Part shown: in pieces, positions 5,923-7,741 of the stretch | How the letters are laid out: the number at the start of each line of letters is the position of its first letter | Position numbering within the stretch: position 1 is the stretch's first letter | Assembly (NCBI GenBank): GCA_910586605.1 | Contig: CAJUJR010000107.1 | Location: 1-7,741 of the forward strand | Origin: an uncultured Lachnospiraceae bacterium | Lineage (GTDB): Bacteria; Bacillota; Clostridia; Lachnospirales; Lachnospiraceae | DNA: 7,741 nucleotides | Reading direction: 5' to 3' | The notes under the pieces: model-generated | Told to the model about the DNA's origin: nothing | The model's database searches: none | What the model saw: the letters and a program-made list of their open reading frames with translations, nothing else | Translations under genes and position numbers: made by a program

Positions 5923-5949
5923 TGCCCTCTAGTCTTACGAAAGAGGGTG
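5923..5949 (+). promoter_or_regulatory. Leader hairpin covering the toxin ribosome binding site
   Basis: CCCTCT (5925-5930) pairs with AGAGGG (about 5942-5947), extended by two wobble pairs. The right arm is the Shine-Dalgarno sequence (GAGGGTGG) of the toxin. The structure would keep translation low, as known for several type I toxin mRNAs. A second hairpin (CAGAAA 5894-5899 with TTTCTG 5912-5917) lies upstream in the leader. Confidence 0.5.
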
Positions 5950-5955
5950 GTACCC

Positions 5956-6036
5956 ATGAGCGTGATGGAAGTTTTGACATTATTGCTTGTTATCTTTTCG
6001 GCTCTGTCTTACATAGATAATCATAAAAAGAAATAG
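5956..6036 (+). CDS. Type I toxin, putative holin-like membrane peptide
   Basis: The 26-residue product starts MSVMEVLTLLLVIFSALSY and ends in a basic tail (DNHKKK). It has one membrane span at about residues 4-20. Short N-terminal polar residues, a hydrophobic helix with a final aromatic or acidic pair and a lysine-rich end match the putative holin-like toxin family (Hol_Tox) found across Firmicutes, the group of TxpA-like type I toxins. Such peptides insert in the cytoplasmic membrane and stop growth when made in excess. GAGGGTGG is five bases before ATG. The gene has its own promoter, leader hairpin and terminator, and a converging antisense RNA gene, which together make this a confident call despite its length. 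Confidence 0.85.
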   Translation: MSVMEVLTLLLVIFSALSYIDNHKKK

Positions 6037-6128
6037 CATCCCAACCGTCCAAAGTTAGATGCTATTTCTTTTGTAATATCAATTTAACTGAGGGCAAATC
6101 GGAACTTCGTGTCCGATCAACCTTTCTA
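6021..6128 (-). ncRNA. Predicted antisense antitoxin RNA of the type I toxin
   Basis: A near-consensus minus-strand promoter at 6134-6162 would start an RNA near 6128. It runs through a hairpin (ATCGGA 6098-6103 with TCCGAT 6112-6117) and ends at the shared terminator near 6021-6026, about 105 bases long. It would be complementary to the last part of the toxin ORF and to the 3' end of the toxin mRNA over about 50 bases. This is the layout of TxpA/RatA in Bacillus subtilis, where the antisense RNA pairs with the toxin mRNA 3' end and promotes its decay. The RNA itself is predicted, not shown. Confidence 0.6.
6026..6072. terminator. Bidirectional terminator shared by toxin, antitoxin and the secreted-protein gene
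   Basis: AAAAGAAATAGCATC (6026-6040) pairs perfectly with GATGCTATTTCTTTT (6058-6072): a 15-bp stem with a 17-base loop, A-rich on one arm and T-rich on the other. It can stop the toxin mRNA on the plus strand and the antisense RNA and secreted-protein mRNA on the minus strand. Its left arm is the end of the toxin coding region and its right arm the last codons of the secreted-protein gene. Confidence 0.8.
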
Positions 6129-7381
6129 AGTAGATTATACATGAGAGCTGCTTGTTTTGCAAGTGGCTCTTTTAAACCAGTTGTGCTTACATTTTCCCAG
6201 CCTGATAAATACAATGTTGTTTCAGGTGCCTTCATTTCTATTGTTGTTGGAGTTGTTCCACTTTGCTTGTGTACTGCTGGTACTGTTGATTCCCATTTTA
6301 TACTACTTATATCTGATTTGTATGTCGTTGATGTCTTCCATGCTATAAGTTTGTATTCGCTTTCATCTTCTATGCTTATTTTAGGACTTGAATCTGGTTT
6401 TACATATGTTCCACTATCTGTTAAAACATTTGTATCTAAGTTTCTAATTCGATAACTTTTTACGATTTTATATACGCCTGTTGATTCGTCTTCTGGTCTG
6501 CTTGGTGTACCATTTTGGCTTTCGTCACATGTGGACTGTGCATCATTATCATCATTCCATACAATACCTATACCAGCACCTACATTTTTTGTTGCCATGG
6601 CTGTATTTGTCTGTGCACCACTTACTGGTGAATATCCTAAAGCTGCTGTCTCTGCTGAACCATCAAGTTTTACACATGTAGGCCATACTTTATTTGTGTA
6701 TCTTTTAAAATATGACATACCTGTTTCTGGACAGCCTAACCTTTTATGAAATGCTCCCCACTTGTATGATGTCATGCAATACCAACCGATTTGTTTTCCA
6801 CTTCCAGCCAAAGCATTGTACCAGTAAAATGGTTCAAATACTAAATAAACTTCTCTATTATTCCATTGTTCGGCATAACTTTGTCCAAAGGCTCTGTTGA
6901 TTAGGTTGTATGCTTTCTTTTGTCCTCCTGCTCCGGATGATAGCATGAAATCTTTTACTTCGTCACCTCGTCCTTCTCCACCTTCAGTATGGGGTGGACC
7001 CCAGTCACTACCAATATCCAAATTTGATGCTGTTACTCCATATCTACTTGTTAAGCTTATATTACTACTTGGTAGGCTATTTCCATTTTTGTCTGTTATC
7101 GGGCCAGATGATGTAGTGGCTGCTGTGGGGGTGACTTGGTTGTTGGATAAGTCTATACAATAGAAAATCCAACCCGTACGTGACGACATCGGACCCCCAT
7201 CATAAACTCCAGTACCACCTCCTCCATCTTCTGCTCCCATATCTCCTCCATCTTCTGCTTGTACTTGAAGTGGTTGTGAAGTAAATATTGGTGTTATCAT
7301 TGATATGGTGAGTATCAATGATAACAGAATTGTCAGCAACTTAGGTCTTGTCTTATGTTTAGTATGCTTATCAAGTTGCAT
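6062..7381 (-). CDS. 439-residue secreted protein, unknown, probably re-ended C-terminus
   Basis: AAAGGAGG lies seven bases before ATG. A classical signal peptide is present: basic residues (KHTKHKTRPK), a hydrophobic core (LLTILLSLILTISMITPIF) and a cleavage site after VQA near residue 42. The mature N-terminus is Gly/Asp/Glu-rich (EDGGDMGAEDGGGGTGVYDGG). A middle domain (about 65-260) is rich in Trp, Tyr and Cys, with Cys in YCIDL, YCMTSYKWG, RLGCPETG and PTCVKL. A beta-rich segment (about 300-395: YKIVKSYRIRNLD to TTIEMKAPETTLYLS) looks like one unit of repeated extracellular domains. The last ~25 residues (from MYN at about 414) are encoded by the antitoxin promoter and terminator of the convergent cassette, so the native C-terminus is probably lost. 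I do not know a function; it is likely exported as an element surface protein. Confidence 0.8.
   Translation of the reverse strand: MQLDKHTKHKTRPKLLTILLSLILTISMITPIFTSQPLQVQAEDGGDMGAEDGGGGTGVYDGGPMSSRTGWIFYCIDLSNNQVTPTAATTSSGPITDKNGNSLPSSNISLTSRYGVTASNLDIGSDWGPPHTEGGEGRGDEVKDFMLSSGAGGQKKAYNLINRAFGQSYAEQWNNREVYLVFEPFYWYNALAGSGKQIGWYCMTSYKWGAFHKRLGCPETGMSYFKRYTNKVWPTCVKLDGSAETAALGYSPVSGAQTNTAMATKNVGAGIGIVWNDDNDAQSTCDESQNGTPSRPEDESTGVYKIVKSYRIRNLDTNVLTDSGTYVKPDSSPKISIEDESEYKLIAWKTSTTYKSDISSIKWESTVPAVHKQSGTTPTTIEMKAPETTLYLSGWENVSTTGLKEPLAKQAALMYNLLRKVDRTRSSDLPSVKLILQKK
6134..6162 (-). promoter_or_regulatory. Antitoxin promoter inside the secreted-protein gene
   Basis: On the minus strand TTGCAA (6157-6162) and TATAAT (6134-6139) are separated by exactly 17 bases. 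The -10 box is also the Tyr-Asn codon pair (residues 415-416) of the secreted protein. A perfect -10 with perfect spacing, placed to transcribe toward the toxin 3' end, makes it the expected antitoxin promoter. Confidence 0.7.
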
Positions 7382-7403
7382 ATTGATTCCTCCTTTAAAA
7401 GCA

Positions 7404-7439
7404 CAGAGGACAACTCACATATAATTGAGTTATCCTCTG
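7404..7439 (-). terminator. Hairpin between two secreted/surface-type genes (terminator or attenuator)
   Basis: On the minus-strand RNA, 7426-7439 and 7404-7417 form a 14-bp stem with one G-U pair and an 8-base loop, followed by UGCUUUUA. It lies between the stop at 7467 and the ribosome binding site of the 439-residue gene. The U-tract is short, so partial termination or mRNA processing that sets the ratio of the two proteins is likely. Confidence 0.6.
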
Positions 7440-7466
7440 ATTACTTATTTTTCAATTGTCATTTAC

Positions 7467-7741
7467 TTATAAATCATGGTTCCAACCTGTACCACTACCT
7501 GTAGATGTATCTGTGCCGCCAAAACCACCTAAGTCATTTAGGATGTCTTGTATTTCTTGGTCTGTGGGTGTACCATCACTTGATGGTTGGGTGGTTTGTT
7601 GACCATTGGATGCTGGTGGTGTTGTGCTGCTGCCTCCGCCAGTGAAACCACCGGAACCATTTCCACCGGTTGAGGGCTGAGGTGTAGTGGGGGCTGTATC
7701 TCCTAATAAACTGCCCGCTATGTATACTACTCCATCTCCCC
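7467..7741 (-). CDS. C-terminus of a Gly/Ser/Thr/Pro-rich protein (partial)
   Basis: A frame open to the right edge gives 90 residues to a TAA at 7467-7469. It starts GDGVVYIAGSLLGDTAP and then becomes low complexity (TTPQPSTGGNGSGGFTGGGS, SSTTPPASNGQQTTQPSS), closing with DQEIQDILNDLGGFGGTDTS and GWNHDL. Such linkers are typical of extracellular or envelope-spanning proteins. The rest lies outside the window, so the family cannot be named. It is 86 bp upstream of the secreted-protein gene in the same direction, and they probably form one operon. Confidence 0.7.
   Translation of the reverse strand, partial: GDGVVYIAGSLLGDTAPTTPQPSTGGNGSGGFTGGGSSTTPPASNGQQTTQPSSDGTPTDQEIQDILNDLGGFGGTDTSTGSGTGWNHDL

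Noticed and set aside
6141..7163. Several plus-strand frames of 60-100 codons
   Set aside because: They are complementary shadows of the secreted-protein gene and lack start signals.

Overview
The window looks like the genome of a low-GC Gram-positive anaerobe. A member of the Clostridia, probably Lachnospiraceae, is the best guess. This rests on strong GGAGG-type ribosome binding sites, TTGNNN-N17-TATAAT promoters, an integrase of the Tn916 family and a tiny holin-like type I toxin of a kind common in Firmicutes. Nearly all genes are on the minus strand; the toxin is the exception. No tRNA, rRNA, CRISPR array or complete insertion sequence is visible.

Left flank (1-1320), probably host chromosome: a low-molecular-weight protein tyrosine phosphatase gene is translationally coupled to a small three-helix membrane protein. 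A separate strong minus-strand promoter at the left edge fires out of the window.

Junction and integration module (1320-3260): between the phosphatase and the integrase lie a 14-bp direct repeat, a third degenerate copy and a strong hairpin terminator. This is where the end of a Tn916-like integrative element would be expected. The integrase is 405 residues with a complete R-K-H-R-H-Y active site. No excisionase gene is recognisable in front of it. Instead there are about 500 bp of AT-rich DNA carrying short repeats and a hairpin next to the integrase start.

Cargo or accessory module (3360-5440): small minus-strand genes of unknown function sit in coupled pairs (3402-3862 and 4324-4664), followed by a 170-residue protein (4759-5271) with its own likely promoter. 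Two genes here (58 and 47 residues) are very short. A start-less 50-codon reading frame lies just after the 47-residue gene. Clear terminators follow the 3402-3862 pair and lie inside the region upstream of it.

Right part (5272-7741): an AT-rich gap of about 570 bp is followed by a compact type I toxin-antitoxin cassette. A 26-residue membrane toxin is encoded on the plus strand, with its own extended -10 promoter and a leader hairpin that covers its ribosome binding site. A predicted antisense RNA converges on its 3' end. The antisense promoter and the shared bidirectional terminator lie inside the last codons of a convergent gene for a 439-residue secreted protein. The C-terminal tail of that protein is therefore encoded by toxin-antitoxin DNA, which suggests that the gene was shortened or re-ended at this spot. 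Upstream of it, and running off the window, is the Gly/Ser/Thr/Pro-rich C-terminus of another protein. A hairpin between the two may attenuate transcription.

The most noteworthy item is the toxin-antitoxin cassette and its overlap with the secreted-protein gene. The repeats beside the integrase come second.
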